A stretch of DNA of 64,000 nucleotides from TK10-74A sp965263065 (GCA_965263065.1 CBDHGH010000003.1:1116001-1180000), one strand, 5' to 3'; shown: positions 27,509 to 37,500, counted from the stretch's first letter. The notes: generated by a model from the letters alone, not told the origin. Translations and numbers: made by a program.

Positions 27509-27936
27509 CTCCCATCGTCATCTCGCTTCACTCCAAGTACGCGGAGGCGATCCTTGCCCAGTCGAAGACCCGCGAGCTTCGCCGGAGGTTTCCTCACGTG
27601 TCGCCGGGAACCCAGGTTTACATCTACGTCACTGCCCCAGAATCGGCCATCGTCGGATCGTTCACCGCTGGAGACTGCGCCGACCAATCACCCGAGGAGG
27701 TCTGGTCCCGGTTCCAGCCCGACCTCGGGATGAGCCGGAAGGCGTTCGCGGGCTACACCAAGGGACGAACGTCGGTGAAGGCCTTCGCGGTGAGGGAGCC
27801 CCGGCGGTTGCGCCGCCCGGTGCCGAGGGCGGAGGCGGCAGGAGTCTCACCGGGATGGCGCCCACCCCAGAGCTTCCGCTATGTGAGAGACCCGAAGCTA
27901 CAGGACCATCTCAGCCGCCTCGCGCGGTCGGGCTAG
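27505..27936 (+). CDS. ASCH/PUA-like domain protein
   Basis: A 143-residue protein starting at GTG 27505, overlapping the stop of the DUF4062-GNAT gene by 4 bases. It begins IVISLHSKYAEAILAQSKT, then ELRRRFP and GTQVYIYVTAPESAIVGSF, the Lys/Glu-Arg and strand pattern of ASCH domains. Its layout parallels the C-terminal domain of the upstream protein (YVTEPEKGIRGHA against YVTAPESAIVGSF), so the two carry related putative nucleic-acid-binding modules. It is likely translated with, and bound to, the fusion protein. The stop TAG forms a CTAG shared with the convergent hydrolase stop. Function is unknown. Confidence 0.72.
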   Translation: MTPIVISLHSKYAEAILAQSKTRELRRRFPHVSPGTQVYIYVTAPESAIVGSFTAGDCADQSPEEVWSRFQPDLGMSRKAFAGYTKGRTSVKAFAVREPRRLRRPVPRAEAAGVSPGWRPPQSFRYVRDPKLQDHLSRLARSG

Positions 27937-28727
27937 ATCTCGGGCGGCAATCCGGCGACGAAGGCGGCGATGAGATCCGCGACAGCGTCCGGCTGCTCCC
28001 GGACGAGGAGGTGGCCCGCCTCGGGCAGCGTCTCAAGCTGTGAGCCCGGCAGCCGGGCGTGCAAGTCCTGGGCGTTGGCGGGCGTGCCGAAGCGGTCGTG
28101 CTCGGCGTAGACCAGCAGCGCCGGGGCCGTCGCGCGGCCCCAGTAGCTGGGGCTGGGCGCGATGCGCATGTCGGGCCGGGCGGCGCGGACGCGCGGCGCG
28201 TTCCAGATCACGTCGCCCGTGGCCCGGAAGCCGGCGGGGTCACGCCGGGCGTAGCCGGGCGCGCAGTAGAGCCGCGTCATGCAGTCGTCCCAGGTCGCCC
28301 GATCGGACGCCTTGCGGGCGGCGCCCATCTCGCGCAGCCAGGCCGGCTCGATGTTGGGCGGCAGCTGGCCGCCCGTGCCGCAGACCACGAGGCCGCGCAG
28401 CCGGTGCGGGTAGTCGCGGGCGAAGACCTGGGCGACGCGGCCACCCCAGGCGTGCCCGGCGACGACCGCTTGCTCGACGTCGAGCGCCTGCAGCAGGGCG
28501 TCCACGTCGGCGGCGACGTCGAGCAGGGAGAAGCTGCCGGCGAAGTCGCTGGCGCCGGCGTTGCGCTGGTCGAAGCGGATGACCCGCGCTCGCGACGCCA
28601 GCCGCTCCGCGACGGGATCCCAGAAGGCGAGCGGCAGCGTCGCGCCGTTGATCAGGACGATGGCCGGGCCGTCGCCCTGGACGGCGTAGGGGATGCGTAC
28701 GGAGGCGTCGCGCTGGAGCGTGGGCAT
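27933..28727 (-). CDS. Alpha/beta hydrolase
   Basis: A 264-residue alpha/beta-hydrolase. AIVLINGATLPLAFWDPV (about 18-35) forms the oxyanion turn with NG in place of HG. The nucleophile elbow region reads VVAGHAWGGRVAQVF near residue 90, with AHAWGG where GHSxG is usual, so the expected Ser is replaced by Ala. The acid and His (LLVYAEHDRFG, EAGHLLVRE) are present. The missing Ser may mean a non-hydrolytic role or use of another nucleophile. It is last in the molybdenum-hydroxylase gene string, 13 bases after the MoaD-like gene, so it may act on the pathway product. Confidence 0.85.
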   Translation of the reverse strand: MPTLQRDASVRIPYAVQGDGPAIVLINGATLPLAFWDPVAERLASRARVIRFDQRNAGASDFAGSFSLLDVAADVDALLQALDVEQAVVAGHAWGGRVAQVFARDYPHRLRGLVVCGTGGQLPPNIEPAWLREMGAARKASDRATWDDCMTRLYCAPGYARRDPAGFRATGDVIWNAPRVRAARPDMRIAPSPSYWGRATAPALLVYAEHDRFGTPANAQDLHARLPGSQLETLPEAGHLLVREQPDAVADLIAAFVAGLPPEI

Positions 28728-28740
28728 GGCGGCGCCGGAC

Positions 28741-29025
28741 TCAGCGGCGGTGGCGCGAAGCCGCGCCGCCGGAGATCGCCGGGATGATGACGATCTCGTC
28801 GTTCTCGGCGATCGGCTCGACGAGGCCGGCCGCGACGATGCCGCCGTTCACCGCGATGGAGATCTCGGGCCGGATCTTGTTGCCCTGCACGAGGCGCGCC
28901 TTGACGCCCGGGTAGCGCGCCTCAAGCTCGTTGATCACGCGCCGCAGCGTCGCGCCCTCGACCTCGATGCGGGCGACGTCGCCGGTCAGCGGCCGCAGCA
29001 GCGGCGGCACGATGACGACGGCCAC
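28741..29025 (-). CDS. MoaD/ThiS-like ubiquitin-fold protein
   Basis: A 94-residue beta-grasp protein (VPPLLRPLTGDVARIEVEGA, VNGGIVAAGLVEPIAENDEIVIIPAISGG) of the MoaD/ThiS family, which carries sulfur on a C-terminal Gly-Gly. Here the Gly-Gly (residues 86-87) is followed by seven more residues AASRHRR. It must be trimmed before activation, or it is not a sulfur carrier. It lies 42 bases after the molybdenum subunit gene in the same operon, which suggests a role in molybdopterin supply or maturation of that enzyme. Confidence 0.85.
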   Translation of the reverse strand: MAVVIVPPLLRPLTGDVARIEVEGATLRRVINELEARYPGVKARLVQGNKIRPEISIAVNGGIVAAGLVEPIAENDEIVIIPAISGGAASRHRR

Positions 29026-29067
29026 TGCGCCGCTCCCCTCGTTCCCCGGGCCGCCGCCGGCGCGACG

Positions 29068-31338
29068 CTAGTCGTCGTCCGGCAGGGTGCGCTCGAGGAT
29101 GCGCGTCGGCGACATGGGCAGGGTGCGCATGCGCTCGCCGATGGCGTTGTAGATCGCGGCGTGCAGGGCCGGCGCGGGCGGAATGATGGGCACCTCGCCC
29201 ACGCCGCGCACGCCGTAGGGGTGCCCGGGGTTGGGCACCTCGACGATGATCGTGTCGAGCATGGGCAGGTCGAGCGCGGTGGGCATGCGGTAGTCGAGCA
29301 GGCTCGAGTTGACCATGCGCCCCTTGTCGTCCCAGATGTACTCCTCGTTGAGCGCCATGCCGATGCCCTGCGCGGCGCCGCCCTGCATCTGCCCCTCGAC
29401 GTAGGAGGGGTGAATCGCGGTGCCCGCGTCCTGGATCGCCGTGTAGCGCAGGATGTCGACCTTGCCGGTCTCGGGGTCGACCTCGACATCGACGATGTGG
29501 GTCGCGAAGGCGGGGCCGTGGCTGGTCTTCGAGACGTCGGCCCGGCCCACGATGCCGCCGCCGGTGTTGGGCAGCTCGCCCGCCAGCTCCTGGAAGCTGA
29601 ACTGCTGCGCGGCGCCGTCCTCGTCGTTGGGGCCGCGGATGACGCCGTCGTCGCCGTAGCCCACGTCCTCGCGGGGGCAGTCCCAGATCGTCGCGGCGCG
29701 CTCCTCCATCTGGCGGCGGATGTCCATGGCGCACTCGTAGGCGGCCCAGCCGTTGGCGAAGGCGGTGCGGCTGCCGCCGGTGAGGAAGGTGAAGCCGACC
29801 GAGTCGGTGTCGACGATGTGCGGCTTGACGTCCTCGGCGGCGATGCCCAGGGCTTCGGCCAGCTGCATCGCGGCGGAGACACGGCTGCCGCCGATGTCGA
29901 CGGCGCCCATGACCAGCGGCACGGTGCCGTCGGCCTGGACCTGCGCGGCCATGCTGGTCTCGAAGCCGATGTTGAACCAGAAGCCGGACGCCACGCCGCG
30001 GCCGCGGTTCTCGCCGCTCAGCTCCGACTGGTAGTGCGGGCTGGCCTGGGCCGCCTGCAGGCACTGCTCGTGGCCGATGGGCCCGTAGGTGAAGCCGTCG
30101 GCGCGGCTGGCGCCCTCCACGGCGGAGTTCTGCATCCGCAACTCCAGGGGGTCGCGATCGAGCGCCTCGGCGATCTCGTCGATGACGGACTCGGCGGCGT
30201 ACTCGGAAGCGGGCGCGCCGGGAGCCCGATAGGCGGCCGTCTTCGGCTTGTTGAGGACCACGTCGTAGCCATCGACGATCTGGTTCTCGCAGTCGTAGGG
30301 CGCGAAGACGCACATCGCGCCCGCGCCCATGGGCGAGCCCGGGTAGGCCCCGGCCTCGTAGGCCATCCAGCCCTGCAGGGCGGTGAACGTGCCGTCGCGC
30401 TTGGCGCCGATCTTGATGCGCACGTACGTGCCCGACGTCGGGCCGGTGGCCTCGAGGACCTCCTTGCGCGACATCGTGAGCTGGACCGGCCTGCCGGTCT
30501 TGCGGGACAGCAGCGCGGCGGGGGGCGAGAGGTAGTCGGGGATCTTGCCGCCGAATCCGCCGCCGATCTCGACCGGCTGCACCTTGACGCTCTTCACCGG
30601 CAGGCTCAGCATCCCGGCGACGCTGTCGCGGACGGCGAACAGGCCCTGCGTGCTGCTCCAGATCGTGAGCTCGTTGTCCTTGCTCCAGTAGGCGGTGCTG
30701 TTGTGCGGCTCGATGTAGCCCTGGTGGGCCATCGTGGTCCGGTACTCGCGCTCGATGACGAGGTCGGCGGCGGCGAAGCCCGCCTCCACATCGCCCTTTT
30801 CGTGGTGGATATGCAGCGCGACGTTCGTGGGCGTGTCGCCCGTCGAGCCGTCCGGCTCGGCCGTCCGGCGCGTCGCGTCGAGGATGGGCGCGCCGTCGAG
30901 CATGGCGTCGCGGACGTCCATGACGTGCGGCAGGACCTCGTACTGGACGTCGATCAGGGCCAGCGCGTCCTCCGCGGTGTGCTGGTCGACGGCCGCCACG
31001 GCGGCGACGGCGTGCCCGACGTAGAGCACGCGGTCGCGCGCGAGCACGTTGTCCGCGCGCCCGACTTCGCCGGCGTCCTCCGAGCCGTCGCCCTCCCCGG
31101 ACGGGAAGTCGGCGTTGGTGACGACGGCGCGCACGCCCGGATGGGCTTCGGCGCGGCTGCTGTCGATGCCGAGGATGCGGGCGTGGGCGTGGGGGCTGCG
31201 CAGGACCGCGCCGGACAGCATCCCGGGCAGGCGCACGTCGGCGCCGTACTCGGCCCGGCCGATGACCTTGTCGACGCCGTCATGGCGAATGGGGCGCGTG
31301 CCAACGACCTTGTAGGCGGGCTTTTCGGTGGTGACCAT
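29068..31338 (-). CDS. Xanthine dehydrogenase-family molybdenum hydroxylase, large subunit
   Basis: A 756-residue molybdopterin-binding subunit. It has the a/b hammerhead N-domain (VGTRPIRHDGVDKVIGRAEYGADV), GGGFGGKIPDY near residue 255, the loop AAYRAPGAPASEYAAE near 370, and the base GVGEVPII near residue 712, carrying the catalytic Glu. The active-site loop lacks the Cys of form I CO dehydrogenase (AYxCSFR), so it is not a CO oxidiser; it probably hydroxylates an N-heterocycle, aldehyde or aromatic acyl-CoA. It is third in the FAD-FeS-Mo operon. The substrate cannot be read from sequence. Confidence 0.92.
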   Translation of the reverse strand: MVTTEKPAYKVVGTRPIRHDGVDKVIGRAEYGADVRLPGMLSGAVLRSPHAHARILGIDSSRAEAHPGVRAVVTNADFPSGEGDGSEDAGEVGRADNVLARDRVLYVGHAVAAVAAVDQHTAEDALALIDVQYEVLPHVMDVRDAMLDGAPILDATRRTAEPDGSTGDTPTNVALHIHHEKGDVEAGFAAADLVIEREYRTTMAHQGYIEPHNSTAYWSKDNELTIWSSTQGLFAVRDSVAGMLSLPVKSVKVQPVEIGGGFGGKIPDYLSPPAALLSRKTGRPVQLTMSRKEVLEATGPTSGTYVRIKIGAKRDGTFTALQGWMAYEAGAYPGSPMGAGAMCVFAPYDCENQIVDGYDVVLNKPKTAAYRAPGAPASEYAAESVIDEIAEALDRDPLELRMQNSAVEGASRADGFTYGPIGHEQCLQAAQASPHYQSELSGENRGRGVASGFWFNIGFETSMAAQVQADGTVPLVMGAVDIGGSRVSAAMQLAEALGIAAEDVKPHIVDTDSVGFTFLTGGSRTAFANGWAAYECAMDIRRQMEERAATIWDCPREDVGYGDDGVIRGPNDEDGAAQQFSFQELAGELPNTGGGIVGRADVSKTSHGPAFATHIVDVEVDPETGKVDILRYTAIQDAGTAIHPSYVEGQMQGGAAQGIGMALNEEYIWDDKGRMVNSSLLDYRMPTALDLPMLDTIIVEVPNPGHPYGVRGVGEVPIIPPAPALHAAIYNAIGERMRTLPMSPTRILERTLPDDD

Positions 31339-31404
31339 GGCGTGCCTTCCGTTCGATTCCTGCGCGAGTCCGTCGCTCGGCGCGGCTGGGGCGGTTGGGG
31401 GAGT

Positions 31405-31878
31405 CTAGGGGGCGCCGGCGGCGGCGTGCTGCACGGCGCGGACGATCTTGTCGTAGCCGGTGCAGCGGCAGAGGTTGCCCGCCAGCCAGTAGCGGATCTC
31501 GTGCTCGCTGGGGCTGGGGTTCTCGTCGAGCAGGGCCTTGGCGGCGACGAGGAAGCCGGGCGTGCAGATGCCGCACTGCAGGGCGGCGTCCTCGAGGAAC
31601 GCCTGCTGCAGGGGGTGCAGGTGGTCGGCGTCGGCGATGCCCTCGACCGTGGTGACGTCGCAGCCCTCGACCTCGGCGGCCATGACGAGGCAGGAGTTCA
31701 CCAGCCGGCCGTCGAGCATGACGGAGCAGGCGCCGCAGTTGCCGTCGTTGCAGCCTTCCTTGACGCCGAGCACGCCGGCCGCGGCGCGCAGCGCCTCCAG
31801 GAGGCTGTCGCGCTGGGAGACGAGCATGTCGGTGGGCTCGTCGTTGATGGTCGCGCTGACGATGATCTTGTCGCTCAC
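31405..31878 (-). CDS. 2Fe-2S subunit of molybdenum hydroxylase
   Basis: A 157-residue small subunit with two iron-sulfur sites: the plant-ferredoxin type (CNDGNCGACSVMLDG, about residues 43-57, plus NSCLV) and the helical one (QCGICTPGF near 100, GNLCRCTGYDKIV near 135). It relays electrons from the Mo centre to FAD. It lies between the FAD gene (50 bases upstream) and the Mo subunit gene (66 bases downstream). Length and cysteine spacing are canonical for the CoxS/XdhC class. Confidence 0.94.
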   Translation of the reverse strand: MSDKIIVSATINDEPTDMLVSQRDSLLEALRAAAGVLGVKEGCNDGNCGACSVMLDGRLVNSCLVMAAEVEGCDVTTVEGIADADHLHPLQQAFLEDAALQCGICTPGFLVAAKALLDENPSPSEHEIRYWLAGNLCRCTGYDKIVRAVQHAAAGAP

Positions 31879-31928
31879 GATGTCCGCCTTCCTGCGGCTG
31901 GCATGTCCTGCCCTGGGTGGTCCGGCGG

Positions 31929-32795
31929 CTAGGCGCGCGCGCGATCGGCGGCGATGGCGATCGTGCGCTGCGTGTAGACGGCGGCCAGGTGCTTGCGCTG
32001 CTTGATGGATCCGCGCATGTCGTCGATGGGGCGGGCGGCCGCCTTCGAGGCGGCGGCGGCGGCGGCGATCGTCTCGTCGCTGAGGGGCCGGCCGACGAGC
32101 GCGGCGGCGGCCTCGGGGACCAGCAGCGGCGTGGGCGCCGTCGCGCCGATCGAGACCCGCGCCCAGGAGACCGTGTCGCCGTCGAAGCGCAGGTGGGTGG
32201 CCGCGTTGACGACCGCGATGTCCATCTCGTTGCGCGGGATGAAGCGCAGGAAGGCCGCGCCGCTGTTGGGCGCCGGCGGCGGGAAGTGCAGCGAGACGAG
32301 CAACTCGCCGGCTTGCAGCACGTTGCGTCCGGGGCCGGTGCAGAAGTCCTCGACCGGCACCGTGCGGCGACCGCCGGGCCCGGCGATCTCAGCGCTGGCC
32401 TCGAGCACGTACATCACCGGCAGCGAGTCGCCCGAGGGGGAGGAGTTGCACAGGTTCCCGCCCAGGCTGGCGCGGCCCTGGATGCCCGTGCCGCCGATCA
32501 GGGTGCTGCAATCGATCAGGGCGGGGTAGCGCTCGCGGACGGCGGCGTCGCCGTAGATCTGGTAGCAGGGCGTCGCCGCGCCGACGGTGAGGCCGCCGTC
32601 GGCGCCGAACGTGAGCTGCATCGCCTCGTCGATGCCCTTGACGTCGACCAGCAGGTCGATGTCGCGCACGCGGGCGCGCGCCTGCACGATGACGTCCGTG
32701 CCGCCGGCGAGCACGCGCGCCGTGGGGCCGCCCGCTTGCAGCGCGGCGACGGCGTCGTCCACGGTGCTGAATTTCGCGTATCGCAGTTCCTGCAC
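31929..32795 (-). CDS. FAD-binding subunit of molybdenum hydroxylase
   Basis: A 288-residue medium subunit that starts at GTG 32795 (QELRYAKFSTVDDAVAALQ). FAD-site motifs are ARVLAGGTDVIVQARARV near residue 33 and GGTGIQGRASLGGNLCNSSP near residues 100-119. It takes electrons from the 2Fe-2S subunit and passes them to an acceptor, probably the quinone pool. It is the first gene of the operon FAD-FeS-Mo-MoaD-hydrolase. The C-terminal domain (CO_deh_flav_C type) ends with IDDMRGSIKQRKHLAAVYTQR. Confidence 0.93.
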   Translation of the reverse strand: MQELRYAKFSTVDDAVAALQAGGPTARVLAGGTDVIVQARARVRDIDLLVDVKGIDEAMQLTFGADGGLTVGAATPCYQIYGDAAVRERYPALIDCSTLIGGTGIQGRASLGGNLCNSSPSGDSLPVMYVLEASAEIAGPGGRRTVPVEDFCTGPGRNVLQAGELLVSLHFPPPAPNSGAAFLRFIPRNEMDIAVVNAATHLRFDGDTVSWARVSIGATAPTPLLVPEAAAALVGRPLSDETIAAAAAASKAAARPIDDMRGSIKQRKHLAAVYTQRTIAIAADRARA

Positions 32796-32912
32796 TCGAC
32801 CCCCCTCGCGTCAAGGGCGCCCGGTGCGGCGCCCAGTGCAAGATACCGAGTCGCTGCCGGGGAGGCTAGCCGCGCGGGCGTCCCCGGGCGATCCCGGCCT
32901 GGGGCCGGGCGG

Positions 32913-34364
32913 CTAGAACGGGTCGCTATCCCCGTCCAGGCCCTCGTCGATGCGCGACGGGGAGAGCACACGCAACGCCAGGAAGCCCACCACGGCGGCG
33001 ATGATCGTGGCGGCGAAGATGCCGATCTTGGCTTCCTCGACCAAGTACTCCTGGTCGAAGGAGAGCGTGGCGATGAAGATGGACACCGTGAAGCCGATGC
33101 CCGAGAGCAGCGCCACGCCGCCGATATGGCCCCAGCGCACGCCGGCGGGCAGCTGGGAGATGCCCAGGCGGACGGTCAGGTAGGTGAACAGCAGGACGCC
33201 GACGAACTTGCCCAGCAGGAGGCCGGCGGCCACGCCCCAGGCGACATTGGAGCGGAGCGCGTCGGCGATGGCGTCGCCGGTGAGGGCGATGCCGGAGTTG
33301 GCCAGGGCGAAGAGGGGCACGACCACGAAGGCGCTCCAGGGACCGACGCCCTCCTCGACCCGATGCAACGGACTCTGGGTTTCGCGGGTCAGGTCGCCCA
33401 TGCGGTGCACGACCTGGTCGGCGAGGTCCTCGCGCATCTCCGCATCGGCGAGTTCGCCGGGGTGCATGCCGGTATGCCGGCGTGCGTCGGGCTGGCTGTC
33501 GGGGGCCTCCAGGGGCCCGCGGCCCAGCGCGCCGTGATAGCTCTCGAGCATCTTCGTCATCGAGACGCCGAATCGGTCGCGCGTGATGAGGGCGTGGGCG
33601 GGGGTGAGCAGCCCCAGGATCACCCCGGCGATCGTCGCCTCCACCCCCGACTCGAAGACGCACAGCCAAAGCAGGATGCCGGCGGGCACGTAGGCGAGCG
33701 TGGGCCGGACGCCGCCGCGCTGCATGGCGATGATGCCGCCGATCGTGGCGGCCGCGCCGAGCAGCCAGAGCAGCGAGACGTCGTCGGCGTAGAAGACGGC
33801 GATGATCAGGATGCCGCCCACGTCGTCGGCGACGGCGAGCGTGAGCAGGAAGACCTTGAGCTGGATGGGCACGCGATTGCCGAGCAGCGAGAGCACGCCC
33901 AGGGCGAAGGCGATGTCGGTCGCGACGGGGATGGCCCAGCCGGCGCCGCCGGGACCGCCGGCGTTGAAGGCCGCGAAGATGGAGGCCGGGACCACCATCC
34001 CACCCAGGGCGGCGAGGATGGGCAGCGCGGCCTGGCGACGGTCGCGCAGCTCGCCGTGGACGGCCTCGCGTTTGATCTCCAGCCCGACGACGAAGAAGAA
34101 AATCGCCATCAGGGCGTCGTTGACCCAGCCGTGCAGTGACTCGCTGAGGGTCACGAGGCCCAGTTCCAGCACGATCTCGGTGTGCCAGAAGTCCGCGTAG
34201 GAGTCGCCGAAGGCGTTCGCCCAGATCAGCGCCGCGACGGCGGCCAGCACCAGCACGATGCCGCCGCCGGCCTCGATCCGCATGAAATACGTCGTGGGCT
34301 GGACCACGTAGCGGGTGAGCGGCCCCTCGCCGGTTCGGCTGCGCGGGTCGAGGAACTCAGCCAT
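32913..34364 (-). CDS. nhaA: Na+/H+ antiporter NhaA
   Basis: A 483-residue inner-membrane antiporter with about twelve helices. Hallmarks are FFFVVGLEIKREAVHGELRD near residue 95, PVATDIAFALGVLSLLG near 148, and the ion-binding Asp pair in TLAVADDVGGI near residue 178. It exchanges Na+ for protons, supporting pH and salt homeostasis. It is longer than E. coli NhaA (388) because of a hydrophilic loop near residues 275-345, a common feature of the long NhaA branch. It stands 117 bases upstream of the molybdenum operon on the same strand. A marine or saline habitat is possible but unproven. Confidence 0.95.
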   Translation of the reverse strand: MAEFLDPRSRTGEGPLTRYVVQPTTYFMRIEAGGGIVLVLAAVAALIWANAFGDSYADFWHTEIVLELGLVTLSESLHGWVNDALMAIFFFVVGLEIKREAVHGELRDRRQAALPILAALGGMVVPASIFAAFNAGGPGGAGWAIPVATDIAFALGVLSLLGNRVPIQLKVFLLTLAVADDVGGILIIAVFYADDVSLLWLLGAAATIGGIIAMQRGGVRPTLAYVPAGILLWLCVFESGVEATIAGVILGLLTPAHALITRDRFGVSMTKMLESYHGALGRGPLEAPDSQPDARRHTGMHPGELADAEMREDLADQVVHRMGDLTRETQSPLHRVEEGVGPWSAFVVVPLFALANSGIALTGDAIADALRSNVAWGVAAGLLLGKFVGVLLFTYLTVRLGISQLPAGVRWGHIGGVALLSGIGFTVSIFIATLSFDQEYLVEEAKIGIFAATIIAAVVGFLALRVLSPSRIDEGLDGDSDPF

Positions 34365-34516
34365 GGACGAGGCGCCTCCGTGGATACCGCGCGGGGAACC
34401 CGTTCCCCGGCAGCGTATTGGCGAGGTCCGGTTTCGTCGATGGAGCCGATGGCGTTGCGGGCGTCAATGCAGCCGATGGAGTGACGCCGCGGCGCGGGCG
34501 GCTCAGCTGTTGCCGG

Positions 34517-37500
34517 TCAGATATTGAAGTACGCCGCTTCCGGGTGGGCCGTGATGATCGCGCTGGTGGACTGCTCGGGCACGAGCTGGAACTCGTCGGA
34601 CAGGCTGACGCCGATCTCCTCCGGTCGCAGCAGGGTGAACAGCTTCTCCTGGTCCTCCAGGTTGGGGCAGGCCGGGTAGCCGAAGCTGAAGCGCGCGCCC
34701 CGGTAGCGTCCAGCGAAGAGGTCGCGCACGGCCGGGCCGTCGCCGGCGGCGATGCCCAGCTCGCGGCGCACGCGGGCGTGCCAGTACTCGGCCAGCGCCT
34801 CGGCCATCTCCACGCCGAAGCCGTGCCAGTAGAGGTACTCCTGGTAGGCGTTGTCGGCGTAGAGCTGCGCCGCGTAGTCGCTGGCCCCAGCCCCCACGGT
34901 GACGATGTGGAAGCCCGCCACGTCCATCTCGCCGCTCTCGACGGGGCGGAAGTAGTCGGCCAGGCAGAGGCGCTGCTTGCCGGGCTGACGCGGGAAGTCG
35001 AAGCGCAGGCGTTCGCGGCGGGTCTCGGCGTCGTAGACGATCAGCGCGTCGCCGTCGGACTGGACGGGGAAGTAGCCGTAGACGACGGCGGGCTCGAGCA
35101 ATCCGCGCGCGGTGGCTTCCTGGATCAGGCGTCGCAGCGTGGGACGGGCGTCGCGCTCCAGCGACGCCTCGAACTCGGCGTCGCTCTGCTCTCCCTTGCG
35201 GAAGCCCCACTGGCCGCGGAACAGCGCGACCTCGTTGACGCAGGCCGCGACCTCGGACACGGAGAGGCCCTTGTGCACGCGGCGGCCCCAGAAGGGCGGC
35301 GTGGTCGGCGGGACGTCGCTCGCGACGGCGGAGCGGGCGGGAAGCGCGGCGGCAGGGACCGGCGGCGGCTTGGCAGCGGGCGCGGGGGCCGTCCGATCCT
35401 GCCCCGCGGGCGTCTCGCCGCGGCTGATCGCATTCATGATCTCCAGGCCCTCGAAGGCGTCCTGGCCGTAGTAGACGGCGCCGTCGTAGATGTCGCGCAG
35501 ATCCTGCTCGACGTAGCGACGGGTCAGCGCGGCCCCGCCCAGCAGGACGGGGTAGCGCGCCGCCAGGCCGCGACGGTTGAGCTCCTGCAGGTCCTCCTTC
35601 ATCACGACGGTGGACTTGACGAGCAAGCCGGAGAGGCCGATGGCGTCGGCGCCCTCGGCGTCGGCGGCGTCGATGATGTTGGCGATGGGCTGCTTGATGC
35701 CCAGGTTGACGGTCTGGAAGCCGTTGTTGCCCAGGATGATCTCGACCAGGTTCTTGCCGATGTCGTGCACGTCGCCGCGCACCGTCGCGAGGATGATCTT
35801 GCCCTTGCCCGAGGCCGCGCTCTTCTCCATGTGCGGCTCCAGGTAGGCGACGGCGGCCTTCATCGTCTCGGCCGATTGCAGCACGAAGGGGAGCTGCATC
35901 TTGCCCGCCCCGAACAGGTCCCCCACGACCTGCATGGCGGGCAGCAGGGTGTCGTTGATGATCGACAGCGCGGGGCGCTCGCCCAGCGCCTCCTCGAGGT
36001 CGTCGGTGAGGCCGTCGCGCAGGCCGTCCAGGATGCGGTGGTGCAGCCGCTCGTCGAGCGACACCTGCGTCAGATCGACGGCGTCGCGCTGGACGGAGGC
36101 GTCGGTGAACAGCGGCAGGAAGGCGTGCAGCGGGTCGACCGGGTCGCCGGCCGGGCCGTCGATCCATTCGTTGTCGATCAGGCGCTGGGCGGCGAGCAGA
36201 TGGGCGGGGTCGATCTGGTGCTCGGGCAGGATCTGCTGCGCGTTGACGATCGCGGCGTCCAGCCCTGCGTCGACGGCGCGATGCAGGAAGACGCTGTTCA
36301 GCACCTGGCGGGCGGCGGGGTTGAGCCCGAAGGAGACGTTGCTGACGCCCAGAATCGTGTGCACGCCCGGCAGTTCCGCCTTGATCCGGCGCACGGCCTC
36401 CAGGGTCTCGCGCCCGTCGTTGCGCAGCTCCTCCTGGCCCGAGCCCAGGGGCAGCGTGAGGGCGTCGAAGAAGAGGTCCTCGGCGGGCAGGCCGTACTGG
36501 TGCGTCACGAGGTCGTAGATGCGATGCGCGATCGCCAGCTTGCGGTCGGCCGTGCGGGCTTGGCCGTCCTCGTCGATGACGAGCGCCACGACCGCGGCGC
36601 CGTAGCGCCGGGCGGCGCGCAGCGTGCGGTCGAGGCGGGCGCCGCCGTCCTCCAGGTTGATCGAGTTGAGGATCGGCTTGCCGCCGAGCAGCTTGAGCCC
36701 GGCCTCCAGCACCGGCGCCTCGGTCGAGTCGAGCATGATCGGCAGGGTCGTGCGGCCGCGGGCATCGCCGATCAGGCGCTCCATGTCCGGCGCGCCGTCG
36801 CGGCCGACGTAGTCCACGCAGACGTCCACGATGTGCGCGCCCTCGGCGGCCTGGTCGCGGACGACGTTGGCCATCTCGTCGAAGTTCTCCGCCTCGAGCA
36901 GCCGCTTGAAGCGCCGCGAGCCGTTGGCGTTGGCGCGCTCCCCGACGATCAGCACGCTGGCGTCCTGGTCGTAGGGGACGGCGGTGAACAGCGAGGCGAC
37001 GCCGGGCTCGGGCCGGGGCGCGCGGGCGGCGGGGACGGCGTCGCGCAGGCCCTCCACGACGGCGGCCATGTGCGCGGGGGTCGTGCCGCAGCAGCCGCCG
37101 ATCAGCGAGACGCCGTACTCGCCGACGAACGTGCGGTGGGCGTCGCGCAGGCCCGCGGGGCTGAGGTCGTAGACCGCCTGATCGTTCTCCACGCGGGGCA
37201 GCCCGGCGTTGGGCTGGCAGAGGATCGGCAGCGGCGAATACCGGGACAGGTAGCGCAGGTGCTCGTGCATAAGCTCGGGCCCGGTGGCGCAGTTGATGCC
37301 CAGCGCGTCGATGCCCAGCGGCGCGAGGGCCGTCACGGCCGCCCCGATCTCGGAGCCGACCAGCATCTGGCCCGTCGTTTCGATCGTCACGGAGACGAAG
37401 ATCGGGGCCTCGCGGCCGGCCTCGGCGAAGGCGTCCTGCGCGCCGATGATCGCGGCCTTGCCTTGCAGCAGGTCGTAGACGGTCTCGACGAGCAGCACGT

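Noticed and set aside
28693..31932. A 1079-codon open frame opposite the molybdenum hydroxylase operon
   Set aside because: Shadow of strongly identified genes; low-complexity Arg/Val/Asp translation.
29068..32795. Aerobic CO dehydrogenase (CoxMSL)
   Set aside because: The large subunit loop reads AAYRAPGAP instead of the AYxCSFR loop of form I CODH, so only the wider hydroxylase family is claimed.
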